Below are positions 1 to 10,834 of a stretch of 64,000 nucleotides of DNA, in pieces. The stretch spans positions 1,304,501 to 1,368,500 of the forward strand of contig CM069880.1 in NCBI GenBank assembly GCA_036172665.1, read 5' to 3'. Numbering within the stretch: position 1 is the first letter of the stretch; every line of letters begins with the position of its first letter. The DNA is from Prosopocoilus inquinatus. Taxonomy: Eukaryota; Arthropoda; Insecta; Coleoptera; Lucanidae. A program made the position numbers and the translations under genes. Under the pieces are notes generated by a model. That model did no database searches, was not told where the DNA came from, and worked only from the letters and a program-made list of their open reading frames with translations.

Positions 1-3000
1 ATCATGATAGATGAGTAAGGATCGATTAGGTACACCACAGGAACAACGCTAATATGTGTTGTTTCGTTTAAAACTATTTCCAGCTGCTGCTGCGTCCGAA
101 AATTTCGTATCTCACATTAGAGTTACTGGAGTCCATCGAAACGTCAAATAACATAGTAGCTAAGTAAGGATCGATTAGATACATCACAGGAACAACGCTA
201 ATACGTGTTGTTTCGTTCAAAACTATTTCCAGCTTCTGCTGCGTCCGTAAACTTTGTATCTCACATCAGAGTTACTGGAGTCCATCCAAACGTCAAATAA
301 CTTGATAGATGAGTAAGGATCGATTAGATACATCACAGGAACAACGCTAATACGTGTTGTTTCTTTTAAAACTATTTCTAGCTTCAGCTGCGTCCGAGAA
401 CTTCGTATCTCACATCAAAGTTACTGGAGTCCATCGAAACGCCAAGTAACATGATAGATGAGTAAGGATCGATTAGGTACATCACAGGAACAACGCTAAT
501 GCGTGTTGTTTCGTTTAAGACTATTTCCAGCTTCTGCTGCATCCGAAAATTTCGTATCTCACATCCAAGTTACTGGAGTCCATCGAAACGCCACATAACA
601 TGATAGATGAGTAAGGATCGATTAGATACATAACAGGAACAACGCTAATGCGTGTTGTTTCGTTTAAAACTATTTCCAGCTTCTGCTGCGTCCGAGAGCT
701 TCGTATCTCACATCAGGGATACTGGAGTCCATCCAAACGTCAAATAACATGATAGATAAGTAAGGATCGATTAGATACATCACAGGAACAACGCTAATGC
801 GTGTTGTTTCGTTTAGAACGATTTCTAGCTTCAGCTGCGTCCGAGAACTTCGTATCTCACATCAAGGTTACTGGAGTCCATCGAAACGCCAAATAACATG
901 GTAGATGAGTAAGGATCGATTAAATACATAACAGGAACAACGCTAATGGGTGTTGTTTCGTTTAAAACTATTTCCAGCTTCTGCTGCCTCCGAGAACTTC
1001 GTATCTCACATCAGTGTTACTGGAGTCCATCCAAACGTCAAATAACATGATATATAAGTAAGGATCGATTAGATACATCACAGGATCAACGCTAATGCGT
1101 GTTGTTTCGTTTAAAACTATTTCTAGCTTCAGCTGCGTCCGAGAACTTCGTATCTCACTTCAAAGTTACTGGAGTCCATCGAAACGTCAAATAACATGAT
1201 AGATGAGTAAAGATCGATTAGATACATCACAGGAACAACGCTAATGCGTGTTGTTTCGTTTAAAACTATTTCCAGCTTCAGCTGCGTCCGAGAACTTCGT
1301 ATCTCACATCAAAGTTACTGGAGTCCATCGAAACGCCAAATAACATGATAGATGAGTAAGGATCGATTAGATACATCACAGGAACAACGCTAATTCGTGT
1401 TGTTTCGTTCAAAACTGTTTCCAGCTTCTGCTGCGTCCGAAAACTTCGTATCTCACATCAGAGTTACTGGAGTCCGTTGAAACGTCAAATAACATTGTAG
1501 ATAAGTAGGGATCGATTAGATACAGCACAGGAACAACGCTAATACGTGTTGTTTCGTTTAAAACTATTTCCAGCTCCTGCTGCGTCCAGGAACTTTGTAT
1601 CTCACATCAGACTTACTGGAGTCCATCCAAACGTCAAATAACATGTTAGATAAGTAAGGATCGTTTAGATACATCACAGGAACAACGCTAATACGTGTTG
1701 TTTCGTTCAAAACTAATTCCAGCTTCTGCTGTGTCCGAGAACTTTGTATCTCACATCAGAGTTACTGGAGTCCGTCCAAACGTCAAATAACATGATAGAT
1801 GAGTAAGGATCGATTAGATACATCACAGGAACAACGCTAATCTGTGTTGTTTCCTTTAAAACTATTTCCAGCTACTGCTGCGTCCGAAAATTTCGTATCC
1901 CACATTATAGTTACTGGAGTCCATCGAAACGTCAAATAACATGATAGATGAGTAAGGATCGATTAGATACATCACAGGAACAACGCTAATGCGTGTTGTT
2001 TCGTTCAAAACTTTTTCCAGCTTCTGCTGCGTCCGAGAACTTTGTATCTCACATCAGAGTTACTGGAGTCCATCCAAACGTCAAATAACATGATAGATGA
2101 GTAAGGATCGATTAGATACATCACAGGAACAACGCTAATACGTGTTGTTTCGTTTAAAACTATTTCCAGCTCCTGCTGCGTCCAAAAACTTCGTATCTCA
2201 CATCAGAATTACTAGAGTCCATCGAAACGTCAAATAACATGATAGAAGAGTAGGGATCGATTAGATACATCACAGGAACAACGCTAATGCGTGTTGTTTC
2301 GTTCAAAACTATTTCCAGGTTCTGCTGCGTCCGAGAACTTCGTATCTCACATCAGGGTTACTGGAGTCCATCCAAACGTCAAATAACATGATATATGAGT
2401 AAGGATCGATTAGATACATCACAGGAACAACGCTAATGCGTGTTGTTTCGTTTAAAACTATTTCTAGCTTCAGCTGCGTCCGAGAACTTCGTAACTATCA
2501 TCAAAGTTACTGGAGTCCATAGAAACGCCAAATAACATGATAGATGAGTAAGGATCGATTAGATACATTACAGGAACAACGCTAATACGTGTTGTTTCGT
2601 TTAAAACTATTTCTAGCTTCAGCTGCGTCCGAGAACTTCGTATCTCACATCAAAGTTACTGGAGTCCATCGAAACGTCAAATTACATAGTAGATAAGTAA
2701 GGATCGCTTAGATACATCACAGGAACAACGTTAATACTTGTTGTTTCGTTCAAAACTATTTCCAGCTTCTGCTGCCTCCGAAAACTTTGTATCTCACATC
2801 AGAGTTACTGGAGTCCATCCAAACGTCAAACAACATGATAGATGAGTAAGGATCGATTAGATACATCATAGGAACAACGCTAATACGTGTTGTTTCGTTT
2901 AAAACTATTTCTAGCTTCAGCTGTGTCCGAGAACTTCGTATCTCACATCAAAGTTACTGGAGTCCATCGAAACGTCAAATAACATGATAGATGAGCAAGG

Positions 3001-3244
3001 ATCGATTAGATACATCACAGGAACAACGCTAATGCGTGTTGTTTCGTTTAAAACTATTTCCAGCTTCTGCTGCGTCCGAGAACTTTGTATCTCACATCAT
3101 AGTTACTGGAGTCCGTCCAAACGTCAAATAACATGATAGATGAGTATGGATCGATTAGATACATCACAGGAACAACGCTAATATGTGTTGTTTCGTTTAA
3201 AACTATTTCCAGCTGCTGCTGCGTCCGAAAATTTCGTATCTCAC
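1..3244. repeat. 149-bp satellite array A1 (about 21.8 monomers, left end outside window)
   Basis: Landmark GTAAGGATCGATT recurs every 149 bp (15, 164, 313, 462 and onward). Monomers differ by point changes, for example tttgtatc/ttcgtatc and ccatcgaaac/ccatccaaac. Each carries a dyad AACAAC...GTTGTT around the variable taatNcg core. Monomer GC is clearly lower than in the 120-bp repeat and the two share no visible sequence. The array ends abruptly at tatctcac before the 120-bp array. No convincing gene is present; frames crossing the edge are accidental. Confidence 0.97.
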
Positions 3245-5450
3245 TCGTAAACCCGGGTTGTCGCGTATCAAACGAAAGGTCTCGCCGAGCGGCGACGGAA
3301 AATCGCGTCGGTTCTATTTTTCGATCGAAGATGGCGCTGCAATGATCGAAACTGGACGCGTCGAACGTAAACCCGGGTTGTCGCGTATCAAACGAAAGGT
3401 CTCGCCGAGCGGCGACGGAAAATCGCGTCGGTTCGATTTGTCGATCGAAGATGGCGCTGCAATGATCGAAATCGGACGCGTCGAACGTAAACACGGGTTG
3501 TCGCGTATCAAACGAAAGGTCTCGCCGAGCGGCGACGGAAAATCGCGTCGGTTCGATTTTTCGATCGAAGATGGCGCTGCAATGACCGAAATCGAACGCG
3601 TCGAACGTAAACAAGGATTGTCGCGTATCAAACGAAAGGTCTCGCCGTGCGGCGACGGAAAATCGCGTCGGTTCGATTTTTCGATCTAAGATGGCTCTGC
3701 AATGATCGAAATCGGACGCGTCGAACGTAAACCCGGGTTGTCGCGTATCAAACAAAAGGTCTCGCCGAGCGGCGACGGAAAATCGCGTCGGTTCGATTTT
3801 TCGATCGAAGATGGCACTGCAATGATCGAAATCGGACGCGTCGAACGTAAACCCGGATTTTGTCGCGTATCAAACGAAAGGTCTCGCCGAGCGGCGACGG
3901 AAAATCGCGTCGGTTCGATTTTTCGATCGAAGATGGCGCTGCAATGATCGAAACTGGACGCGTCGAACGTAAACCCGGGTTGTCGCGTATCAAACGAAAG
4001 GTCTCGCCGAGCGGCGACGGAAAATCGCGTCGGTTCGATTTTTCGATCGAAGATGGCGCTTTAATGATCGAAACTGGACGCGTCGAATGTAAACCCGGGT
4101 TGTTGCGCATCAAACGAAAGGTCTCGCCGAGCGGCGACGGAAAATCGCGTCGGTTCGATTTTTCGATCGAAGATGGCGCTGCAATGATCGAAATCGGACG
4201 CGTCGAACGTAAACCCGGGTTGTCGCGTATCAAACGAAAGGTCTCGCCGAGCGGCGACGGAAAATCGCGTCGGTTCGATTTTTCGATCGAAGATGGCGCT
4301 GCAATGATCGAAATCGAACGCGTCGAACGTAAACCCGGATTGTCGCGTATCAAACGAAAGGTCTCGCCGAGCGGCGACGGAAAATCGCGTCGGTTCGATT
4401 TTTCGATCGAAGATGGCGCTGCAATGATCGAAACTGGACGCGTCGAACGTAAACCCGGGTTGTCGCGTTTCAAACGAAAGGTCTCGCCGAGCGGCGACGG
4501 AAAATCGCGTCGGTTCGATTTTTCGATTCAAGATGACGCTGCAATGATCGAAACCGGACGCGTCGAACGTAAACCCGGGTTGTCGCGCATCAAACAAAAG
4601 GTCTCGCCGAGCGGCGACGGAAAATCGCGTCGGTTCGATTTTTCGATCGAAGATGACGCTGCAATGATCGAAACTGGACGCGTCGAACGTAAACCCGGGT
4701 TGTCGCGCACCAAACGAAAGGTCTCGCCGAGCGGCGACGGAAAATCGCGTCGGTTCGATTTTTCGATCGAAGATGGCACTGCAATGATCGAAATCGGACG
4801 CGTCGAACGTAAACCCGGGTTGTCGCGTATCAAACGAAAGGTCTCGCCGAGCGGCGACGGAAAATCGCGTCGGTTCGATTTTTCGATCGAAGATGGCGCT
4901 GCAATGATCGAAATCGAACGCGTCGAACGTAAACCCGGATTGTCGCGTATCAAACGAAAGGTCTCGCCAGGCGGCGACGGAAAATCGCGTTAGTTCGATT
5001 TTTCGATCGAAGATGGCGCTGCAATGATCGAAATCGGACGCGTCGAACGTAAACCCGGGTTGTCGCGTATCAAACGAAAGGTCTCGCCGAGCGGCGACGG
5101 AAAATCGCGTCGGTTCGATTTTTCGACGGAAGATGGCGCTGCAATGTTCGAAATCGAACGCGTCGAACGTAAACCCGGATTGTCGCGTATCAAACGAAAG
5201 GTCTCGCCGAGCGGCGACGGAAAATCGCCTCGGTTCGATTTTTCGATCGAAGATGACGCTGCAATGATCGAAACTGGACGCGTCGAACGTAAACCCGGGT
5301 TGTCGCGCATCAAACGAAAGGTCTCGCCGAGCGGCGACGGAAAATCGCGTCGGTTCGATTATTCGATCGAAGATGGCGCTGTAATGATCGAAACTGGACG
5401 CGTCGAACGTAAACCCGGGTTGTCGCGCATCAAACGAAAGGTCTCGCCTA
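3245..5450. repeat. 120-bp satellite array B1, first part (about 18.4 monomers)
   Basis: Period is 120 bp, visible as line-for-line repetition. The consensus monomer contains four dyads: GACGCGTC, AACCCGGGTT, TCGCCG-AG-CGGCGA and TTCGATCGAA. Variant sites recur: gatggcgct/gatgacgct/gatggcact, gaaactgg/gaaatcgg/gaaatcga, cgcgtatc/cgcgcatc, cccgggtt/cccggatt. One monomer near 3855 has a +2 TT insertion (122 bp). Open frames on both strands follow from the 3n period; the TAA at 3687-3689 and the TT insertion break the plus frame. Confidence 0.97.
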
Positions 5451-5597
5451 GTAAAAGATGGGATCGACGAGGGTTGGTTGGCAACGATCGCGCGACACGC
5501 GTAGTGAGGAAACCTTGACACTTGACATATATAATATTATTTCTGTACGGCCAGTCGAGGGGCCGTAGCCCCGGAGATCGGATGGGGGGGGGGGGGG
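5451..5597. repeat. Linker L1, diverged fragment of spacer C with G14 tail
   Basis: It starts gtaaaagatggg and contains ttgacacttgacatat, taatattat and gtacggccagtcg, all matching C1 at about 9290-9430. It ends in a run of 14 G before the 120-bp array resumes with gcgacagaaaatcg. In C the equivalent end is a mixed aagggaggggg tract. Confidence 0.9.
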
Positions 5598-8500
5598 CGA
5601 CAGAAAATCGCGTCGGTTCGATTTTTCGATCGAAGATGGCGCTGCAATGATCGAAACTGGACGCGTCGAACGTAAACCCGGGTTGTCGCGTTTCAAACGA
5701 AAGGTCTCGCCGAGCGGCGACGGAAAATCGCGTCGGTTCGATTTTTCGATTCAAGATGACGCTGCAATGATCGAAACCGGACGCGTCGAACGTAAACCCG
5801 GGTTGTCGCGCATCAAACAAAAGGTCTCGCCGAGCGGCGACGGAAAATCGCGTCGGTTCGATTTTTCGATCGAAGATGACGCTGCAATGATCGAAACTGG
5901 ACGCGTCGAACGTAAACCCGGGTTGTCGCGCACCAAACGAAAGGTCTCGCCGAGCGGCGACGGAAAATCGCGTCGGTTCGATTTTTCGATCGAAGATGGC
6001 ACTGCAATGATCGAAATCGGACGAGTCGAACGTAAACCCGGGTTGTCGCGTATCAAACGAAAGGTCTCGCCGAGCGGCGACGGAAAATCGCGTCGGTTCG
6101 ATTTTTCGTTCGAAGATGGCGCTGCAATGATCGAAATCGAACGCGTCGAACGTAAACCCGGATTGTCGCGTATCAAACGAAAGGTCTCGCCAGGCGGCGA
6201 CGGAAAATCGCGTTAGTTCGATTTTTCGATCGAAGATGGCGCTGCAATGATCGAAATCGGACGCGTCGAACGTAAACCCGGGTTGTCGCGTATCAAACGA
6301 AAGGTCTCGCCGAGCGGCGACGGAAAATCGCGTCGGTTCGATTTTTCGACCGAAGATGGCGCTGCAATGTTCGAAATCGAACGCGTCGAACGTAAACCCG
6401 GATTGTCGCGTATCAAACGAAAGGTCTCGCCGAGCGGCGACGGAAAATCGCGTCGGTTCGATTTTTCGATCTAAGATGGCGCTGCAATGATCGAAATCGA
6501 ACGCGTCGAACGTAAACCCGGATTGTCGCGTATCAAACGAAAGGTCTCGCCGAGCGGCGACGGAAAATCGGGTCGGTTCGATTTTTCGATCGAAGATGGC
6601 ACTGCAATGATCGAAATCGGACGCGTCGAACGTAAAGGCGGATTTTGTCGCGTATCAAACGAAAGGTCTCGCCGAGCGGCGACGGAAAATCGGGTCGGTT
6701 CGATTTTTCGATCGAAGATGGCACTGCAATGATCGAAATCGGACGCGTCGAACGTAAACCCGGATTGAGCGGCGACGGAAAATCGCGTCGGTTCGATTTT
6801 TCGTTTCAAGATGACGCTGCAATGATCGAAACCGGACGCGTCGAACGTAAACCCGGCTTGTCGCGCATCAAACGAAAGGTCTCGCCGAGCGGCGACGGAA
6901 AATCGCGTCGGTTCGATTTTTCGATCTAAGATGGCGCTGCAATGATCGAAATCGGACGCGTCGAACGTACACCCGGGTTGTCGCGTATCAAACGAAAGGT
7001 CTCTCCGAGCGGCGACCTAAAATCGCGTCGGTTCGATTTTTCGATCGAAGATGACGCTGCAATGATCGAAACTGGACGCGTCGAACGTAAACCCGGGTTG
7101 TCGCGCATCAAACGAAAGGTCTCGCCGAGCGGCGACGGAAAATCGCGTCGGTTCGATTTTTCGATCGAAGATGGCGCTGCAATGATCGAAATCGGACGCG
7201 TCGAACGTAAACCCGGGTTGTCGCGTATCAAACGAAAGGTCTCGCCGAGCGGCGACGGAAAATCGCGTCGGTTCGATTTTTCGATCTAAGATGGCGCTGC
7301 AATGATCGAAATCGGACGCGTCGAACGTAAACCCGGGTTGTCGCGTATCAAACAAAAGGTCTCGCCGAGCGGCGACGGAAAATCGCGTCGGTTCGATTTT
7401 TCGATCGAAGATGGCGCTGCAATGATCGAAATCGGACGCGTCGAACGTAAACCCGGATTGTCGCGTATCAAACGAAAGGTCTCGCCGAGCGGCGACGAAA
7501 AATCGCGTCGGTTCGATTTTTCGATCGAAGATGGCGCTGCAATGATCGAAACTGGACGCGTCGAACGTAAACCCGGGTTTTCGCGTATCAAACAAAAGGT
7601 CTCGCCGAGCGGCGACGGAAAATCGCGTCGGTTCGATTTTTCGATCGAAGATGGCGCTGCAATGTTCGAAATCGAACGCGTCGAACGTAAACCCGGATTG
7701 TCGCGTATCAAACGAAAGGTCTCGCCGAGCGGCGACGGAAAATCGCGTCGGTTCGATTTTTCGATATAAGATGGCGCTGCAATGATCGAAATCGGACGCG
7801 TCGAACGTAAACCCGGGTTGTCGCGTATCAAACGAAAGGTCTCGCCGAGCGGCGACGGAAAATCGCGTCGGTTCGATTTTTCGATCGAAGATGGCGCTGC
7901 AATGATCGAAATCGAACGCGTCGAACGTAAACCCGGATTGTCGCGTATCAAACGAAAGGTCTCGCCGAGCTGCGACGGAAAATCGCGTCGGTTCGATTTT
8001 TCGATCGAAGATGACGCTGCAATGATCGAAAGAGGACGCGTCGAACGTAAACCCGGGTTGTCGCGCATCAAACGAAAGGTCTCGCCGAGCGGCGACGGAA
8101 AATCGCGTCGGTTCGATTTTTCGATCGAAGATGACGCTGCAATGATCGAAACTGGACGCGTCGAACGTAAACCCGGGTTGTCGCGCATCAAACGAAAGGT
8201 CTCGCCGAGCGGCAACGGAAAATCGCGTCGGTTCGATTTTTCGATCGAAGATGGCACTGCAATGATCGAAATCGGACGCGTCGAACGTAAACCCGGGTTG
8301 TCGCGTATCAAACGAAAGGTCTCGCCGAGCGGCGACGGAAAATCGCGTCGGTTCGATTTTTCGATCGAAGATGGCGCTGCAATGATCGAAATCGAACGCG
8401 TCGAACGTAAACCCGGATTGTCGCGTATCAAACGAAAGGTCTCGCCGAGCTGCGACGGAAAATCGCGTCGGTTCGATTTTTCGATCGAAGATGACGCTGC

Positions 8501-8922
8501 AATGATCGAAAGAGGACGCGTCGAACGTAAACCCGGGTTGTCGCGCATCAAACGAAAGGTCTCGCCGAGCGGCGAGGGAAAATCGCGTCGGTTCGATTTT
8601 TCGATCGAAGATGGCGCTGCAATGATCGAAACTGGACGCGTCGAACGTAAACCCGGGTTGTCGCGTATCAAACGAAAGGTCTCGCCGAGCGGCGACGGAA
8701 AATCGCGTCGGTTCGATTTTTCGATCGAAGATGGCGCTGCAATGATCGAAATCGGACGCGTCGAACGTAAACCCGGGTTGTCGCGCATCAAACGAAAGGT
8801 CTCGCCGAGCGGCGACGGAAAATCGCGTCGGTTCGATTTTTCGATCGAAGAAGGCGCTGCAGTGATCGATACTGGTCGCGTCGAACGTAAACCCGGATTG
8901 TCGCCTATCAAACGAAAGGTCT
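5598..8922. repeat. 120-bp satellite array B1, second part (about 27.7 monomers)
   Basis: It holds a +TT monomer near 6640, a 93-bp monomer near 6760 missing 27 bp between cccggattg and agcggcgac, and stop-bearing monomers (cgatctaag near 6474, 6926, 7286; cgatataag near 7765). It ends in a distinctive last monomer (ggattgtcgcctatc) whose ggtct is followed by spacer C, creating a TAA at 8922-8924. The monomer around 5751-5770 (tcaagatgacgctg) is the empty counterpart of the LINE target at 37852/42030. Confidence 0.96.
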
Positions 8923-9644
8923 AAATCGATCGCGTCGAATTCTTTCCGACGTAGAAGAAAGTAGCTTTACGAACGTAACGTTTACCACATGGCGAGAGAT
9001 ATACGGGGTGATATCGAAAATGTGACACGAACGCGTGTGTAACAGTGAAAAAGTGTTTCCACTGAAAAAAAGTAAGTGTTAAAACAACTGAAAACCTCCA
9101 AATTCCATTTCTCCGATGTTACTCCGGTAATCGGAAAAAAGGTTATAAGACGATCGCGGCGGCGGCGGCGGCGTCGTTTTGCCGGTTAAATTCTTCACGA
9201 TTTGCATTGTGCCGTCGCGTGTACGCTCGACCGAACGCGTCGAGATTTTGACGGAGCTCATTTGAATTTGCATTTGAATTTGCCGCCGCGTAAAAGATGG
9301 GATCGATGAGGGTTGGTTGGCAACGATCGCGCGACACGCGCAGTAAGGAAACCTTGACACTTGACATATGTAATATTATATATCTGTACGGCCAGTCGTG
9401 GGGCCAGAGCACCGGTGGTCGGAAGGGAGGGGGAGCGTGCTGCCTATCGACAGTGATCTAACCTGAAAGCGACGCGCGAACTCTTTCGCGTGTGTCGTGT
9501 TACGCCGTCAGTCGGCCCGGAGGCGGAGGGAGTACGTGCGCCGCCGATCGAACGTGACCTAATCTAAAGCCGCCGACGCGATCTCTTTCGCCGCGCGGAC
9601 GCGTTCGAACATAATTTCGACCGTACATATTACGTAAATAGATG

Positions 9645-9686
9645 AATAAAGGAGGCTTTGGATCTTCGTTTGTGATAAAAAAAAAA
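9645..9686 (+). promoter_or_regulatory. Poly(A) signal and A10 tract in C1
   Basis: AATAAA (9645-9650) is followed 26 bp later by ten A's (9677-9686). This is the spacing of a polyadenylated 3' end, either a working signal whose downstream A-run is genomic, or the scar of a retroposed transcript. Confidence 0.4.
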
Positions 9687-9779
9687 TGCGAGCGCGGGGA
9701 GGCCGATTCGTTCGCTCTCCGGCCGGCAATTAAAGCGGGAAATTTAAGGGAAAAAATTGAAAAAACTCGATAAAAATTT

Positions 9780-10620
9780 TAAAAAATTAAAAATTAAGAG
9801 AACGGAAAAATTGAAAAAATTGGGGAAAAATATTCAAAATTTCGGGGGGAAATTTAAAAAAATCGACAAGAATTCTAAAAATTAGGGAAACGGATTTCTT
9901 AAGTTTCCCAACTTAATAAAAACATTTCATCACTTCTTACATTTTCCTTCACTTTTTTCGAAAATTGTTCAAGGTCAACCCAACCGACGCCAACCCAAGC
10001 GAGGCCAACCCAGACGGCGAAAAAAAATTTAAAAATTAGGAGAACGGAAAAATTGAAAAAATTGGGGAAAAATATTCAAAATTTCGGGAAGAAATTGAAA
10101 AAATCGAAAAAAATAGGAAAAAATTCTAAGAATAGAGGAAGCCGATTATTGACGTTTTACAACTTTTTTAAAACATTTTTCCTCACTTTCTCTTACATAT
10201 TCCTTAACTCTTTTTTTTAAATTGTTCAAGGTCAACTCAAACGGCGCCAACCCAAGCGAGGCCAACCCAGATGACAGAAAAATTTTATTTTAAAGAAAAC
10301 GAAAAAATTTAAAGAATTAGGGAAAAATGTAGTAAATTTCGAGAAAATATTGAAAAAAATCGAAAAAAAATGGAAAAAATTCTAAAAATTAAGGAAACCG
10401 ATTTCTTAAGTTTTCCAACAATTTTTCTCACTTTTTCTTAAACTTTCCTTCCCTTTCTTTTGTAAAATTGTTCAAGGTGAACCCAACCGACGCCAACCCA
10501 AGCGAGGCCAACCCAGACGGCGAAAAAAAATTTATAAATTAGGAGAACGGAAAAATTGGGGAAAAATACTCAAAATTTCGAAAATTAGAAAAATCAATTC
10601 TTAAAGTTTTCCAACATTCT
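9780..10620. repeat. AT-rich tandem repeat of about 245 bp inside C1 (about 3.4 units)
   Basis: The landmark (g)aacggaaaaatt recurs at about 9801, 10043, 10299 (diverged) and 10546, giving periods of 242-256 bp. Each unit runs through gaaaaaattgggg, a T-rich stretch, ttgttcaaggtcaac and ccaacccaagcgaggccaac. The same structure is in C2-C5 and C7; C6 has one unit fewer. Confidence 0.85.
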
Positions 10621-10684
10621 TCCAAGTCCCTAGGTGCCGCGAGCCCCCAAAGGCTAGCGGCCCAAACAGCGCGCAGCGCTCTCA

Positions 10685-10757
10685 CCTCTTCCGTCCAAAC
10701 GAAACCTCCGTCTATACAAAGCCTCTGTCCACACAAGCCTCTGTTCATACCCACAAG
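10685..10757. repeat. Four short direct repeats of 16-20 bp upstream of the TATA-like box
   Basis: The units begin at 10685, 10705, 10722 and 10738. Each starts with cctc and ends in acaa or its equivalent (cctccgtctatacaaag, cctctgtccacacaag, and so on). Equivalent copies precede all seven TATA-like boxes, which could make them upstream promoter elements. That role is inferred. Confidence 0.5.
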
Positions 10758-10834
10758 TGGGCGGAGCGTAGCGGATCCCACTTGTCATATATAAGAAAAG
10801 AAACTCGGAAAAGTGTACTTAAGGGGTTCCTATG
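10753..10834 (+). promoter_or_regulatory. Promoter-like region of C1: inverted repeat, TATATAA, first ATGs
   Basis: A perfect 9-bp inverted repeat ACAAGTGGG / CCCACTTGT (10753-10761 and 10777-10785, 15-bp loop) sits two bases before TATATAA (10788-10794). An ATG at 10832 opens a four-codon frame whose TGA overlaps the next ATG (10843) as ATGA. The second ATG opens the 120-bp repeat frame. No clear initiator was recognised. Confidence 0.4.

Larger units (their letters stand above)
8923..10831 (+). repeat. Spacer unit C1 (1,909 bp): 3'UTR-like part, 245-bp subrepeats, promoter-like end
   Basis: Shared with six other places in the window. In order: a moderately GC-rich segment with a GTAAGT splice-donor-like site at 9072, a GGC-triplet run near 9157-9172, a duplicated atttgaatttgc near 9262-9285, and a segment also present in the linkers (9290-9430); AATAAA at 9645; A10 at 9677; an AT-rich tandem repeat; a pyrimidine-rich quadruplicate motif; an inverted repeat and TATATAA. 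It is 9 bp shorter than C5 because aaaaaattg is missing near 10556. Small minus-strand frames inside have no independent support. Confidence 0.93.

Noticed and set aside
1..3244. Telomeric repeat array
   Set aside because: No TTAGG or related short telomere repeat runs are present; the unit is 149 bp.
3133..3345. ORF crossing from the 149-bp to the 120-bp satellite
   Set aside because: A chance fusion at the array junction, present only because the junction is duplicated.
3245..8922. CRISPR array
   Set aside because: The 120-bp units are contiguous direct repeats without unique spacers, the context is eukaryotic and no cas genes exist.
9079..9412. Minus-strand frames in the GC-rich part of C (for example containing SSVKVSLLRVSRDRC)
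   Set aside because: Two overlapping frames are both open, alanine runs come from GGC triplets, one frame is changed by the 12-bp duplication between copies, and no domain is recognised.
10539..10781. Minus-strand frame of 80-83 codons repeated in all C copies
   Set aside because: It starts at GTG, spans the promoter-like region and AT-rich repeat, and is conserved only because C copies are recent duplicates.
8923..10831. LTR of a retrotransposon, because of TATA box and AATAAA
   Set aside because: The poly(A) signal lies upstream of the TATA box by over 1.1 kb, no TG...CA ends or primer-binding site were seen, and no gag-pol lies between copies.
8923..10831. rDNA intergenic spacer with promoter duplications
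   Set aside because: No rRNA-like sequence is recognisable anywhere in the window.
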